Assembly (NCBI RefSeq): GCF_002272075.1
Contig: NZ_NPBJ01000015.1
Span: forward strand, 1 to 59,519
Direction of reading: 5' to 3'
Source: Terribacillus saccharophilus
Lineage (GTDB): Bacteria; Bacillota; Bacilli; Bacillales; Amphibacillaceae
Length of the DNA: 59,519 nucleotides
In this document: positions 15,975 to 24,621 of the stretch, in pieces
How the letters are laid out: every line of letters starts with the position of its first letter
Position numbering within the stretch: position 1 is the first letter of the stretch
Position numbers and translations under genes: made by a program
Notes under the pieces: model-generated
Seen by the model: the letters and a program-made list of their open reading frames with translations, nothing else
Databases searched by the model: none
What the model was told of the DNA's origin: nothing

Positions 15975-16093
15975 TTTGAGAAACACCACGCTGCGGGGTC
16001 TTCAGCTCGCGCTGTTCCCGCTGGAGTCTACGTATTCCGCCTACGCTAATCCTTTATCCCAATCAAAGGTATGTCATAGCTAAAAAAACAAAT

Positions 16094-16153
16094 AAAAAAT
16101 CCGAACTTATGCAATTTCTATTAAGAGAAATTCGCATTACAGTTCGGATTTTT
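16094..16153. terminator. Terminator of the gluconate operon, AAAAATCCGAAC family (copy 2)
   Basis: Arms AAAAATCCGAACT and AGTTCGGATTTTT enclose an imperfect second stem (ATGCAATTTCT with AGAAATTCGCAT). It lies about 50 bases after the gluconate permease stop codon and would end that minus-strand transcript. It is followed by TTTAGCTGAAACACTTTTGC, similar to the flank of copy 1. Confidence 0.85.
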
Positions 16154-16204
16154 ATTTAGCTGAAACACTTTTGCCCCAGCCTTATATAATCGAGATTCAC
16201 TATA

Positions 16205-17527
16205 TCAAACAAATATATCCATAATCAATACGCCGCCGAATGCAACAAACGATAGAATCGTTTCGAGGACGGTCCATGTTCGGAATGTTTCTTTGACGGT
16301 AAGTCCGAGGTATTCCTTGACCATCCAGAATCCTGCGTCATTCACGTGGGAGAACATGAGGGAACCGGCTCCTGTTGCGATAACAAGAAGCTCTAGATTT
16401 ACGCCTGACATGTGCTCGATGATTGGAGATACAATTCCTGCTGCTGTTGTCAGTGCAACTGTAGCGGAACCTGTTGCAATTCGGATCAGGCCGGCAACGA
16501 TGAATGCGAGTACGATTGGAGAAAGAGATAAATGCTCAGACATTTGTGCAATTGTATCACCAACCCCACTGTCGATAAGCACCTGCTTGAACCCTCCGCC
16601 AGCACCAATAATCAAAATAATGGAACCAACCGGAAGAATGCATTCCTCCGTCATTTTTTTCAAGCGATCCTTATTCATACCTTGACGGAAGCCAAGGAAG
16701 TAGTAAGCCGCAAATACAGCAATCAATAAGGCTACTAACGGACTTCCGATAAAGACAAGCAGTTTCTCTGCTAAACTAGGAAGCGACAGATATGGCCCAA
16801 TTGCTGATAGAATCATTAATATAACTGGCAGCAGGATAACAAAGAAGCTAATACCTGTGCCTGGCTTGCTTTCCGGCTCGGTGATTTTAATGAGGTTAGG
16901 CTCACCTTGTGGAATAACACGCTTATGCACCCACTTGGCAAATACCGGTCCGCCAAGAATACCTGCTGGGATAGCGATAACAAGGGAGTACAACAATACC
17001 ATCCCAAGATCTGCTTCGAAAATACTGATAGCCGCAAGAGCACCAGGATGCGGCGGCACAAGTCCGTGCACAATAGAAAGACCGGCGATGACCGGCAAAG
17101 CGATCAGCAAAATATTCTGCTTTGTCGTCTTATAGATACTGATAACAAGCGGAAGAACTATCAGAATACCTACCTCAAAAAATACTGGAATTCCGATAAT
17201 GAAACCGGCTATAAACATTGCCCATGGCAATCTTTTCGGCCCAAATATCTTTACAAAGAAGTCTGCCACCTGATTACCAGCACCGGAATCTGCCATCATC
17301 TTACCGAGTATGGTACCCAGCGCCAAAATACCGACGAGATGCCCGAGCACGCCGCCGACACCCGTTTCATACGCTCCGACAATCTGATCAAATGACAAAC
17401 CTGCTGTAATCGCAAGGAATAGACTGGCGACGGTCAAGCTGATAAAAGCATGCCACTTGAATAATGTGACACCAATAATGACGATTACAATCGATAACAA
17501 CGTCATGAGTAAAAGATAGATCTCCAT
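16205..17527 (-). CDS. gntP: Gluconate permease GntP
   Basis: A 440-residue membrane protein of the GntP family, which imports gluconate with protons. Family features are visible: GALAAISIFEADLGMVLLYS, GSATVALTTAAGIVSPIIEH and HVNDAGFWMVKEYLGLTVKE near the C-terminus. About 12-14 membrane segments are expected and the length is standard. The ATG follows AGAGGGGAAATCGAGAG. It is the last gene of gntZ-gntK-gntP, with a cre-like box in the 60-base gap to gntK. Related permeases for other sugar acids exist, but the kinase and dehydrogenase neighbours support gluconate. Confidence 0.93.
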   Translation of the reverse strand: MEIYLLLMTLLSIVIVIIGVTLFKWHAFISLTVASLFLAITAGLSFDQIVGAYETGVGGVLGHLVGILALGTILGKMMADSGAGNQVADFFVKIFGPKRLPWAMFIAGFIIGIPVFFEVGILIVLPLVISIYKTTKQNILLIALPVIAGLSIVHGLVPPHPGALAAISIFEADLGMVLLYSLVIAIPAGILGGPVFAKWVHKRVIPQGEPNLIKITEPESKPGTGISFFVILLPVILMILSAIGPYLSLPSLAEKLLVFIGSPLVALLIAVFAAYYFLGFRQGMNKDRLKKMTEECILPVGSIILIIGAGGGFKQVLIDSGVGDTIAQMSEHLSLSPIVLAFIVAGLIRIATGSATVALTTAAGIVSPIIEHMSGVNLELLVIATGAGSLMFSHVNDAGFWMVKEYLGLTVKETFRTWTVLETILSFVAFGGVLIMDIFV

Positions 17528-17547
17528 CTCTCGATTTCCCCTCTCTC

Positions 17548-17561
17548 TATTTAAGCGCTTT
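17548..17561 (-). promoter_or_regulatory. cre-like box between gntK and gntP
   Basis: The minus strand reads TGAAAGCGCTTAAA, matching TGWAANCGNTNWCA at 13 of 14 positions. Located between two genes of one operon, it could act as a roadblock for CcpA on gntP transcription. Confidence 0.55.
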
Positions 17562-17587
17562 CAAACCTATAGGCGGAAGTTGCTGCG

Positions 17588-19129
17588 TTAGCGCAGCATC
17601 CTCCGCTGGAAATCAGCGATTCGTTCATATTCTGTCTGGAAGCTTCTTGATAGCTGAATATAGATACTCATGAGTTCCTGATACACTTCAACACATTCCG
17701 GGTCTGGAGTATGATGATGTGTCCTGCCAATCATGTCATTCACGACATCAAAGGAATCGATATCTCCTAAGCTGTATAATCCGAGAACAGCTGCACCTAA
17801 GCAGGAGCTTTCATAACTTTCCGGAATATGAACTTCCTGGTCGAAAATATCCGCCATCATTTGTCTCCACAATTCAGACCGCGCAAATCCACCTGTTGCT
17901 TGGATCCTTTTCGGTTTACCGGTCAATTCTGTTAAAGCAAGCAGTACAGAGTACAGATTTAAAAGTACACCTTCCAGCACTGCCCGGATCATATGCTCCT
18001 TTTTATGATGCAGACCAAGACCGAAGAATGAGCCGCGTGCATTGGCATCCCAAAGCGGAGCCCGCTCTCCAGCCAGATACGGATGGAATAGCAAGCCGTC
18101 TGATCCCGGTTTCACCGTAGAAGCGATTTTTGTCAGCACTTGGTATGGATCAATACCAAGTCTAGCCGCCGTTTCTGTCTCAGCAGCTCCGAGCTCATCC
18201 CGCACCCAGCGCAGCACGACGCCCCCGTTATTCACGGGACCGCCGATGACCCAATGATTCTCCGTCAAGGCATAACAGAAAATACGGCCCTTCGGATCAG
18301 TCGTTGGCTTGTCCGTTACAGCACGGATTGCACCGCTTGTTCCGATTGTGACAGCTACTACACCTTCATCGACTGCGCCTACACCTAAATTCGATAGGAC
18401 ACCATCACTGGCACCGATGATAAACGGTGTTTGCCGCAGTACTCCAAGCAGTTCAGCCATTTGCTCTGTGAGACCAATGAATTGATACGTCGTCGAAACA
18501 GGCTCAGATAACTTATCTTCCGTAACCCCAGCTACCTGCAATGCTTCCTTATCCCAAGCAAGCTCTTCTAAATTGAACATCCCAGTTGCAGATGCGATAG
18601 AATAATCGATCTTATAACTGCCGAACAGCTTGAAAAAGACATACTCTTTAATCGAAATGAATTTAGCCGCTTGTTCAAATGTAGCTGGATGTTCTTCCTT
18701 AAGCCAGCGTAATTTTGACAGAGGAGCCATCGGATGGATTGGTGTGCCGGTGCGCAAGTAGATGCTATGGCTATCCGTCTCTTCTTTGATCTTTTCCGTC
18801 CATTTCGTCGCTCGGTTATCTGCCCATGTAATGCATGCTGTCAACGGTTTATTGTCTGCATCCACTGCAATTACACTATGCATCGCCGAACTGAAGGAGA
18901 TGCAGCGGATTGCTGCTTTGTCCACACCGCTAACTTGGATCGTATCCCGGATTGCTGTGACAACAGCTTGATAGATGACTTCCGGGTCTTGTTCTGCTGT
19001 TTCAGCTGTCGGCGAATGCAAAGGATATTCGATACCTTCCTTTGCAATCACCTCGCCTTTGGTCGTGAACAGGACTGCCTTCGTACTTGTGGTGCCCATG
19101 TCCACACCGATCATATAGGAAGCTGCCAA
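17588..19129 (-). CDS. gntK: Gluconokinase GntK (FGGY family)
   Basis: A 513-residue FGGY-family sugar kinase that phosphorylates gluconate to 6-phosphogluconate. The N-terminal ATPase motif is GVDMGTTSTKAVLF, the second lobe motif is VVAVTIGTSGAIRAV, and the C-terminal FGGY region reads RIQATGGFARSELWRQMMAD. The length equals that of B. subtilis GntK. The start is TTG at 19129, preceded by AAGGGAGGAGAAGACG. It follows the 6-phosphogluconate dehydrogenase gene with a 20-base gap. Confidence 0.93.
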   Translation of the reverse strand: MAASYMIGVDMGTTSTKAVLFTTKGEVIAKEGIEYPLHSPTAETAEQDPEVIYQAVVTAIRDTIQVSGVDKAAIRCISFSSAMHSVIAVDADNKPLTACITWADNRATKWTEKIKEETDSHSIYLRTGTPIHPMAPLSKLRWLKEEHPATFEQAAKFISIKEYVFFKLFGSYKIDYSIASATGMFNLEELAWDKEALQVAGVTEDKLSEPVSTTYQFIGLTEQMAELLGVLRQTPFIIGASDGVLSNLGVGAVDEGVVAVTIGTSGAIRAVTDKPTTDPKGRIFCYALTENHWVIGGPVNNGGVVLRWVRDELGAAETETAARLGIDPYQVLTKIASTVKPGSDGLLFHPYLAGERAPLWDANARGSFFGLGLHHKKEHMIRAVLEGVLLNLYSVLLALTELTGKPKRIQATGGFARSELWRQMMADIFDQEVHIPESYESSCLGAAVLGLYSLGDIDSFDVVNDMIGRTHHHTPDPECVEVYQELMSIYIQLSRSFQTEYERIADFQRRMLR

Positions 19130-19149
19130 CGTCTTCTCCTCCCTTTTCT

Positions 19150-20046
19150 TTAGCGTTTCACCACTGCATGTCCACCGAATTCATTTCGCAGTGCTGCGAC
19201 TACTTTTCCAGAGAAAGTATCTTCGTCCAAAGAACGATAACGCATCATAAGTGACATTGCGATAACAGGTGTCGCTGCTTGTAACTCCAGTGCCGTCTCA
19301 ACCGTCCATTTTCCTTCACCGGAAGAATGCATCACACCGCGAATCGCATCAAGTTTCGGATCCTTGCTGAAAGCAGATTCTACTAGTTCCATCAGCCAAG
19401 AACGGACAACAGATCCGTTGTTCCACATTTTCGCTACTTGTTCATAGTCGAAGTCGTAATCACTTTTCTCCAATACTTCAAAGCCTTCTGCAATTGCCTG
19501 CATCATGCCATATTCGATTCCATTGTGGACCATTTTCAGGAAGTGGCCGCTGCCGCTTTTACCAGCATAGTGATAGCCATTTTCTACACTAATCGCTTGG
19601 AAGATTGGCTCAATTGTTTTAAATACTTCTGCATCGCCGCCGATCATTGTGCACACGCCGTTACGAGCGCCGTCAGTTCCGCCGCTTGTGCCAACGTCGA
19701 AGAAATGAACGCCTGTTTCAGCGAAGATTTTGGATCGTTCCACGGATTGCTTGTAGTTGGAGTTACCGCCATCCATCAGGATGTCTCCCTCGGATAGGTA
19801 GCCTTTTAATTCCTCCAGCACTTTATCAGTAATCTCACCAGCCGGTACCATTGACCAGACGATTTTAGGGCTTGGCAGTTGTTCTACCAATTCTTTTATA
19901 GAACTAGCAGCTGATCCTTTAGATTCAGCAAATTTAGTACGTGCTTCTTCACTTACATCAAAAGCTACAACATCGAAGTTGTTATCTAATAAATTCAAAC
20001 CAAGATTGAATCCCATTTTTCCAAGACCGATTAATCCAATATTCAT
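19150..20046 (-). CDS. 6-phosphogluconate dehydrogenase, decarboxylating, short type
   Basis: A 298-residue 6-phosphogluconate dehydrogenase of the short type (about 300 residues, like B. subtilis YqeC), not the roughly 470-residue type. It converts 6-phosphogluconate to ribulose 5-phosphate and CO2. The N-terminal cofactor fold reads IGLIGLGKMGFNLGLNLLDN, an acidic residue follows the second strand (VVAFDVSE), and the catalytic segments are DVGTSGGTDGARNG and KMVHNGIEYGMMQAIAEG. The acidic residue suggests NAD preference, which is inference. It is the first gene of the gluconate operon, downstream of two palindromic operator candidates and a cre-like box. Confidence 0.9.
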   Translation of the reverse strand: MNIGLIGLGKMGFNLGLNLLDNNFDVVAFDVSEEARTKFAESKGSAASSIKELVEQLPSPKIVWSMVPAGEITDKVLEELKGYLSEGDILMDGGNSNYKQSVERSKIFAETGVHFFDVGTSGGTDGARNGVCTMIGGDAEVFKTIEPIFQAISVENGYHYAGKSGSGHFLKMVHNGIEYGMMQAIAEGFEVLEKSDYDFDYEQVAKMWNNGSVVRSWLMELVESAFSKDPKLDAIRGVMHSSGEGKWTVETALELQAATPVIAMSLMMRYRSLDEDTFSGKVVAALRNEFGGHAVVKR

Positions 20047-20062
20047 GATAAGTTAGCTCCTT

Positions 20063-20108
20063 CAAAATAATTTTCTATTTATGATACCATAATACGAAAA
20101 TAATTTTC
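20063..20108. promoter_or_regulatory. Two palindromic operator candidates in the gluconate promoter
   Basis: GAAAATAATTTTC (20096-20108) and CAAAATAATTTTC (20063-20075) are two near-identical 13-base palindromes, 33 bases or about three helical turns apart. The first lies in the spacer of a promoter on the minus strand (TTGCTA at 20112-20117, TATTAT at 20089-20094, spacing 17). The second lies just before the ribosome binding site. They are the likely sites for the divergent RpiR-family regulator. Confidence 0.65.
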
Positions 20109-20112
20109 ATAT

Positions 20113-20126
20113 AGCAACCGCTTTCA
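20113..20126 (-). promoter_or_regulatory. cre-like box at the gluconate promoter
   Basis: The minus strand reads TGAAAGCGGTTGCT, 12 of 14 matches to the cre consensus, overlapping the -35 of the predicted gluconate operon promoter. CcpA repression is plausible. Confidence 0.45.
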
Positions 20127-20179
20127 ATGAATTTGTGCTATACTGCTTATACAATTAGGACGAAAGGCAGCTGATTTTC

Positions 20180-21025
20180 TTGGCACAACAAGGTTTAATG
20201 GGGATCCGCTCCCACTATCCACGGCTGAGTGAAAAAGAGAAAAAAATAGCAGATTTTATTTTGGAACACCCGGAAAAAATTGTTCACCAGACTATCAGCC
20301 AAGTAGCAGATCAGCTCGAAGTAGCGGATGCTACTGTATCTCGTTTTTGTAAACGAATCGGATATAAAGGCTTTCAAGCATTGAAAATTGCATTAGCACC
20401 AGAAATCATCGCTCCCAATAAGATGCTGCACGAAGACGTAAATGATACGGACGAAGCAAAAATGGTTGCAGAAAAGATTTTTCAATCCAATATTAGGACA
20501 TTGGAAAATACATTGCAGGTTCTGGAAAAAACAGAGCTGGAGCAAGCTGTCACTTTGCTACTAGAGGCAAGAAGAGTGGAGTTTTATGGGTTTGGCGGAT
20601 CAAATATGGTCGCAATGGATGCATACCATAAGTTTGTTCGTTCTGGTGTGCCGGCTTTTGCGTTTCCTGATGCCCATTTACAGCTCATGTCTGCCTCCCA
20701 ACTGACAGATCAAGACGTCGCTTTTATCTTTTCCCATTCAGGCGCCAGCAAGGATGCGTATCAGCTGCTTCAAACCGTCAAGAAGACAAGGGCGAAAACG
20801 ATCGCCATCACCGGTTTTCCAAAATCCCCTATCGGCCAGCAGGTGGACGTTGCCTTGCATACTAGCTCGGAGGAAACCGATTATCGTTCCGAAGCGCTTG
20901 CGTCGCGGATTGCACAGCTGAGTATTATTGATGCCCTTTATGTGACAGTCATTATGCGGCAGAAAGAAAAAGCCCAAACTTCCGTTGAAAAGGTACGGAA
21001 TGCTATCGCCGCAACAAAAATGTGA
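20180..21025 (+). CDS. RpiR/MurR-family regulator of the gluconate operon
   Basis: A 281-residue RpiR-family regulator. The N-terminal 75 residues hold the helix-turn-helix (HQTISQVADQLEVADATVSRF and CKRIGYKGFQALKIAL). Residues of about 120-250 form a SIS sugar-isomerase-fold sensing domain (RRVEFYGFGGSNMVAMDAYH and VAFIFSHSGASKDAYQLLQT). It is transcribed divergently from the gluconate genes, so it most likely senses 6-phosphogluconate or gluconate and controls them through the palindromes in between. This differs from B. subtilis, where the gluconate repressor is of the GntR family. The start is TTG at 20180; an ATG at codon 7 is the alternative. Confidence 0.9.
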   Translation: MAQQGLMGIRSHYPRLSEKEKKIADFILEHPEKIVHQTISQVADQLEVADATVSRFCKRIGYKGFQALKIALAPEIIAPNKMLHEDVNDTDEAKMVAEKIFQSNIRTLENTLQVLEKTELEQAVTLLLEARRVEFYGFGGSNMVAMDAYHKFVRSGVPAFAFPDAHLQLMSASQLTDQDVAFIFSHSGASKDAYQLLQTVKKTRAKTIAITGFPKSPIGQQVDVALHTSSEETDYRSEALASRIAQLSIIDALYVTVIMRQKEKAQTSVEKVRNAIAATKM

Positions 21026-21049
21026 CCCGCCAGAAGCTGACGGGTCACT
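21023..21049. terminator. Convergent terminator between rpiR and the GntR gene
   Basis: GTGACCCG and CGGGTCAC pair around CCAGAAGCTGA. The hairpin starts within the stop codon region of the RpiR gene and reaches into the end of the opposing GntR gene. T-runs are weak on both sides, so efficiency is uncertain. Confidence 0.6.
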
Positions 21050-21758
21050 TAGCATTTATATTTACTGTTGTAATTTCGAACTTATCAAAACGATGTCTTG
21101 CAAAGGAATATTCGAAGGCAATACCGGTATTGAGATAAGCAACCTGCTCAATCACAAGTACAGGCTCATTTTCGGATAGTCCCAGTTCCTCCATGTCTTG
21201 CGCTGTTGCTTGCTCCGCTCTGATTCGTCGGCGCGATCCCGCTATTTTCAAGCCAAGTTCTTTTTCCATGTATGCATAAACCGAGTTATGCAAGATGGTC
21301 GGAGTAATACCTGGAATGAGCGGAGTCGGCATATACGTTTCCTCGATTACATGGGGATTATCATCGACACAGCGTACACGGATGTGATGATAGACAGGCG
21401 TATCTTCCGAAATGGCTAAATACGATGCCACTTCAGCTGTTGGGGCAATCATGTCAAACAATAGAAGTTTTGAGGTGACTTGCTTTTCCTTCATTAAGCT
21501 AGTGAAGCCGAGTGTTTCATTCGTCCCTACGTGAATATAGTCCGATTGGAAGGAAGACTGTACAATGAATGTTCCATGTCCGCGTTTTCTAAAAACGATT
21601 CCTTCCGATGCGAGTACATCAAGCGCACGCTTAATTGTCATCCTGCTGCAGGAAAATTCTTCGACAAGGCTATGCTCATCTGGTAACGGCTGGTCCAGAG
21701 GGTAGAATCCTGATTCGATACGATGTCTGATTTCTTCTGATATCACTTGATATTTCAT
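21045..21758 (-). CDS. GntR/HutC-family regulator of the beta-glucoside PTS operon
   Basis: A 237-residue regulator of the HutC subfamily. The N-terminal winged helix reads EEIRHRIESGFYPLDQPLPD and SLVEEFSCSRMTIKRALDVL. The rest is a UTRA ligand-binding domain (PVYHHIRVRCVDDNPHVIEE and TGIAFEYSFARHRFDKFEI). It is the last gene of the PTS operon and resembles B. subtilis BglR/LicR-position repressors that sense phosphorylated beta-glucosides. The start is supported by GAGGAGGAACACT. Ligand and operator are inferred only. Confidence 0.88.
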   Translation of the reverse strand: MKYQVISEEIRHRIESGFYPLDQPLPDEHSLVEEFSCSRMTIKRALDVLASEGIVFRKRGHGTFIVQSSFQSDYIHVGTNETLGFTSLMKEKQVTSKLLLFDMIAPTAEVASYLAISEDTPVYHHIRVRCVDDNPHVIEETYMPTPLIPGITPTILHNSVYAYMEKELGLKIAGSRRRIRAEQATAQDMEELGLSENEPVLVIEQVAYLNTGIAFEYSFARHRFDKFEITTVNINAK

Positions 21759-21860
21759 AGTGTTCCTCCTCTGCTGCCGATCTGTTTGTTGTTAGCTTAT
21801 CAAAATACTGGAATTGCAGCAATCTGCCAATGAAAAGGACGGCCATATTGGCCGCCACTA

Positions 21861-23276
21861 TTAAAAACCGTGTCGCTGTACGACTTGTTTCATCCATTCG
21901 CCGCTTTTCTTAATAGTACGTTCCCCGTCCTTTTCCAGGTTAACCGACACGAAACCGTAGCGGTTTTTATAAGCATTCGTCCACGACCAATTATCCATGA
22001 ATGTCCACAAATGATAACCCTTTACATTCGCACCTTCATTTAAGGCCTTGTGCACCCAGCGTAAATGATCCTTAATGAAATCGATTCGATAATCATCCTG
22101 AATGATTCCTTCAGCATCGCGAAACTTCTCTTCCCCTTCGACACCCATACCATTTTCAGATATGAAACAAGGGATGTTTCCATAGTTATCACGCAAGTTG
22201 ACAAGTATATCGTATATTCCTTTTTCGTAGATTTCCCAGCCTCGATGCACATTCATCTTCCGGCCAGGCATCTCATAGGAATCAAAGAATCTATCAGGCA
22301 TGAACGGTGCATCTGGGTGGACAGTATGTTCCTTTGCCTTCACACGCCGCGGCTGATAGTAGTTCACTCCGAGCAAATCGACCGTATTCTCACGAATGAC
22401 CTTCAAATCGTCTTCCGTATAAACTGGCATATAGCCCTCATTTCGAAGTATGTCTACCAATTTATGCGGAAATTCACCTTTCACAGATGGATCTAGGAAG
22501 GAACGATTGAAGAAAGCATCTGCAATCCGGGAAGCTTCCACATCAGCTGGATCACTGCTTCGTGGATACGATGGTGTCAGGTTTAAAATGATACCAATCT
22601 CACCATCTTGTCCTTGTTCCCGATATGCCTGAATCGCAAGGGAACTTGAGAGCTGCGTATGATATCCAACTTGTACAGCACGCCTGAAATCTACGACATT
22701 TGGATAATGAAAGTCATACAAATAACCGCCTTCTACTGGCACGATCGGCTCGTTATGTGTGAACCACTTTTTCACTTTATCGCCGAACAGACGGAAGCAT
22801 GCTGCCGCATAATCTCGATAGGCATCGACGACCTCCCTGCTTTCCCAGCCGCCTTTTTCCTGCATCACCATCGGCATATCAAAATGGAATAGATTTACGA
22901 ATGGCTCGATATCGTTATCAAGTAATTCATCAATTACGTCCTGATAAAATGCTGCCGCTTTTTCATTGATTGCTCCTGTTCCTTCTGGAATCAGTCTTGA
23001 CCAGGAAATCGAGAATCGAAAGGAGTTGTGGCCGACTTGCTTCATTAAAGCAATGTCTTCTTTGTAACGATAGTAGAATCCAGATGTATCGGCAGGACCG
23101 ATACCGTTATGAAAACGGTTCGGTTCCTGCTCATACCAATAATCCCATATGTTCTGCGTCTTACCGTCTACATCCGCAGCACCTTCCATCTGGGGCGCCG
23201 ATGAGGAAGAACCCCACCAGAAATTATCAGGAAATTGATAGTTACCTTGCTGTTGTTTTAGTTCTGTTACTTCCAT
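21861..23276 (-). CDS. GH1 6-phospho-beta-glucosidase
   Basis: A 471-residue glycoside hydrolase family 1 enzyme, cytoplasmic, expected to split phosphorylated cellobiose or aryl-beta-glucosides. The N-terminal signature is FPDNFWWGSSSSAPQMEGA. The acid/base Glu lies in WFTHNEPIVPVEGG (about residue 175) and the nucleophile in CFISENGMGVEG (about 371). It directly follows the PTS IIC gene, whose end overlaps its ribosome binding site (AGGAGAAGATTTGAT). The length is normal. A second GH1 gene lies at 51424-52836 in a different setting. Confidence 0.93.
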   Translation of the reverse strand: MEVTELKQQQGNYQFPDNFWWGSSSSAPQMEGAADVDGKTQNIWDYWYEQEPNRFHNGIGPADTSGFYYRYKEDIALMKQVGHNSFRFSISWSRLIPEGTGAINEKAAAFYQDVIDELLDNDIEPFVNLFHFDMPMVMQEKGGWESREVVDAYRDYAAACFRLFGDKVKKWFTHNEPIVPVEGGYLYDFHYPNVVDFRRAVQVGYHTQLSSSLAIQAYREQGQDGEIGIILNLTPSYPRSSDPADVEASRIADAFFNRSFLDPSVKGEFPHKLVDILRNEGYMPVYTEDDLKVIRENTVDLLGVNYYQPRRVKAKEHTVHPDAPFMPDRFFDSYEMPGRKMNVHRGWEIYEKGIYDILVNLRDNYGNIPCFISENGMGVEGEEKFRDAEGIIQDDYRIDFIKDHLRWVHKALNEGANVKGYHLWTFMDNWSWTNAYKNRYGFVSVNLEKDGERTIKKSGEWMKQVVQRHGF

Positions 23277-23277
23277 A

Positions 23278-24606
23278 TCAAATCTTCTCCTTTGGTACTT
23301 TTATGTCAGCTGCTGCATTTTTCTGCTCCGCTTCACGCTCCTGTTTGATATTCATTCTGTCGATGAATTTAAGGAATGGGAACCAAATGACGAATACGAT
23401 CAAGACGTTAACAAGCTGCAGCAGTGAGCCGGCAATCGAGTTGGTTGCCAGGAATCCGCTTATGAAAATCGGAACGGTCCATGGAATTGTTACCCCAGTC
23501 GGCGGCGGCACAAGACCAATAGCCATTGCTACATAGCTGACGACTGTTACGACCATTGGCGCGATGATCCACGGCAGCAGAATCAGCGGGTTCATTACGA
23601 TCGGCAGTCCGAAAATAACCGGCTCGTTAACGTTGAAGATACCTGGTCCGATTCCTAGCTTACCGACCTGTTTCATCTGCTTGCTCCGCATGAACAGAAG
23701 GATTGCCACCAGCACAGCCAGCGTCATACCCGTACCTCCAGCTCCAACAAGATAGACCTCGATAAACTGTTTATTGATGATATGCGGTAATTCTCCTGTA
23801 GTTGTATAAGCTTGCAGGTTTTCCAAAGACAATGTATTCCAGATTGGATCCATCACCGAGTTGATAATGATTTGTCCGTGAAGACCAAAGAACCAAAGGA
23901 TTTGGATGAAGAATACGGCAATCAATGTAGCCGTAAGCCCTCCGCCAAGTCCGACAAGCGGCGCCTGCACTGTGTTGAAGATGACATCATGTAAATTTGT
24001 GTTGAAGCCTTGTGTCACAATGATATTAAGTATTAAGAATACGGTTAGCGTAACAACCGCCGGGATGAGGGCAGCGAATGATTTCGATACAGCTGGCGGT
24101 ACACCTGCCGGCATCTTAATGACAATTTTCTTCTGTGTAATAAAACGATAAATCTCACCCGAAAGGAATGCGACAATCATACCGAGGAACATACCCTTTG
24201 CTCCAAGACGATCGACAGCAAGCACATTACTTACTACTTCACCGCTTTCCGTCGAAACGACATATGGTGTCAGCAGTAGAAATGCGGTCAATGCTACAGC
24301 TCCGCCGAAAATAGCTTCCACACCATAGCTTTTCGCCAAGTAGTACCCTATACCAAACACAACAAAGACAGACGCGATATTCATTGTGGCATTCGGCGCT
24401 GGTCCAAGCGATTCCTGGATTCCAGCTACCAGTGATTCACTCATCACATTGTCCAGGAAGGGCAAATTGGCCAATACGACCATGATCGAACCGAAAATCG
24501 TCAATGGGAACGCCAGCATGAAGGCGTCCCGCAGTACACCGAGATAGCGATTGTTATTCAGCTTACCGGCAATCGGAATCAAAAACTTACTAAACTTATC
24601 GAACAT
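23278..24606 (-). CDS. PTS lactose/cellobiose-type IIC permease
   Basis: A 442-residue membrane protein, the IIC component of a lactose/cellobiose-family PTS. It starts MFDKFSKFLIPIAGKL and shows the family segments LVGLGGGLTATLIAVFFIQ, LWFFGLHGQIIINSVMDPIW and IFNVNEPVIFGLPIVMNPL. About ten membrane segments are expected. The ATG follows AAGGAGGAAGCAGGCA. With the separate IIA and IIB genes upstream it makes a complete sugar-specific enzyme II, importing and phosphorylating a beta-glucoside, probably cellobiose. Confidence 0.93.
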   Translation of the reverse strand: MFDKFSKFLIPIAGKLNNNRYLGVLRDAFMLAFPLTIFGSIMVVLANLPFLDNVMSESLVAGIQESLGPAPNATMNIASVFVVFGIGYYLAKSYGVEAIFGGAVALTAFLLLTPYVVSTESGEVVSNVLAVDRLGAKGMFLGMIVAFLSGEIYRFITQKKIVIKMPAGVPPAVSKSFAALIPAVVTLTVFLILNIIVTQGFNTNLHDVIFNTVQAPLVGLGGGLTATLIAVFFIQILWFFGLHGQIIINSVMDPIWNTLSLENLQAYTTTGELPHIINKQFIEVYLVGAGGTGMTLAVLVAILLFMRSKQMKQVGKLGIGPGIFNVNEPVIFGLPIVMNPLILLPWIIAPMVVTVVSYVAMAIGLVPPPTGVTIPWTVPIFISGFLATNSIAGSLLQLVNVLIVFVIWFPFLKFIDRMNIKQEREAEQKNAAADIKVPKEKI

Positions 24607-24621
24607 TGCCTGCTTCCTCCT

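Larger units (their letters stand above)
15748..16183. repeat. Composite intergenic repeat between two operons
   Basis: This stretch of about 435 bases has no gene. It begins with AGGATGAGACATAAA and ends with a sequence whose reverse complement is AGGCTGGGGCAAAAG, an imperfect terminal inverted repeat. Inside are the left half of a GCTCCGGCAGAATAC repeat (15805-15855), an inserted TGTCTAGCT element (15860-15974), the right half of the first repeat (15978-16047) and a terminator of the AAAAATCCGAAC family (16094-16153). The uninterrupted form of the outer repeat is at 26712-26832. No transposase is present, so this looks like nested non-autonomous elements. Confidence 0.7.

Noticed and set aside
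15748-16183. Repeat block considered as an insertion sequence remnant
   Set aside because: No transposase fragment was found in any frame, and the ends are only imperfect inverted repeats; a non-autonomous repeat fits better.
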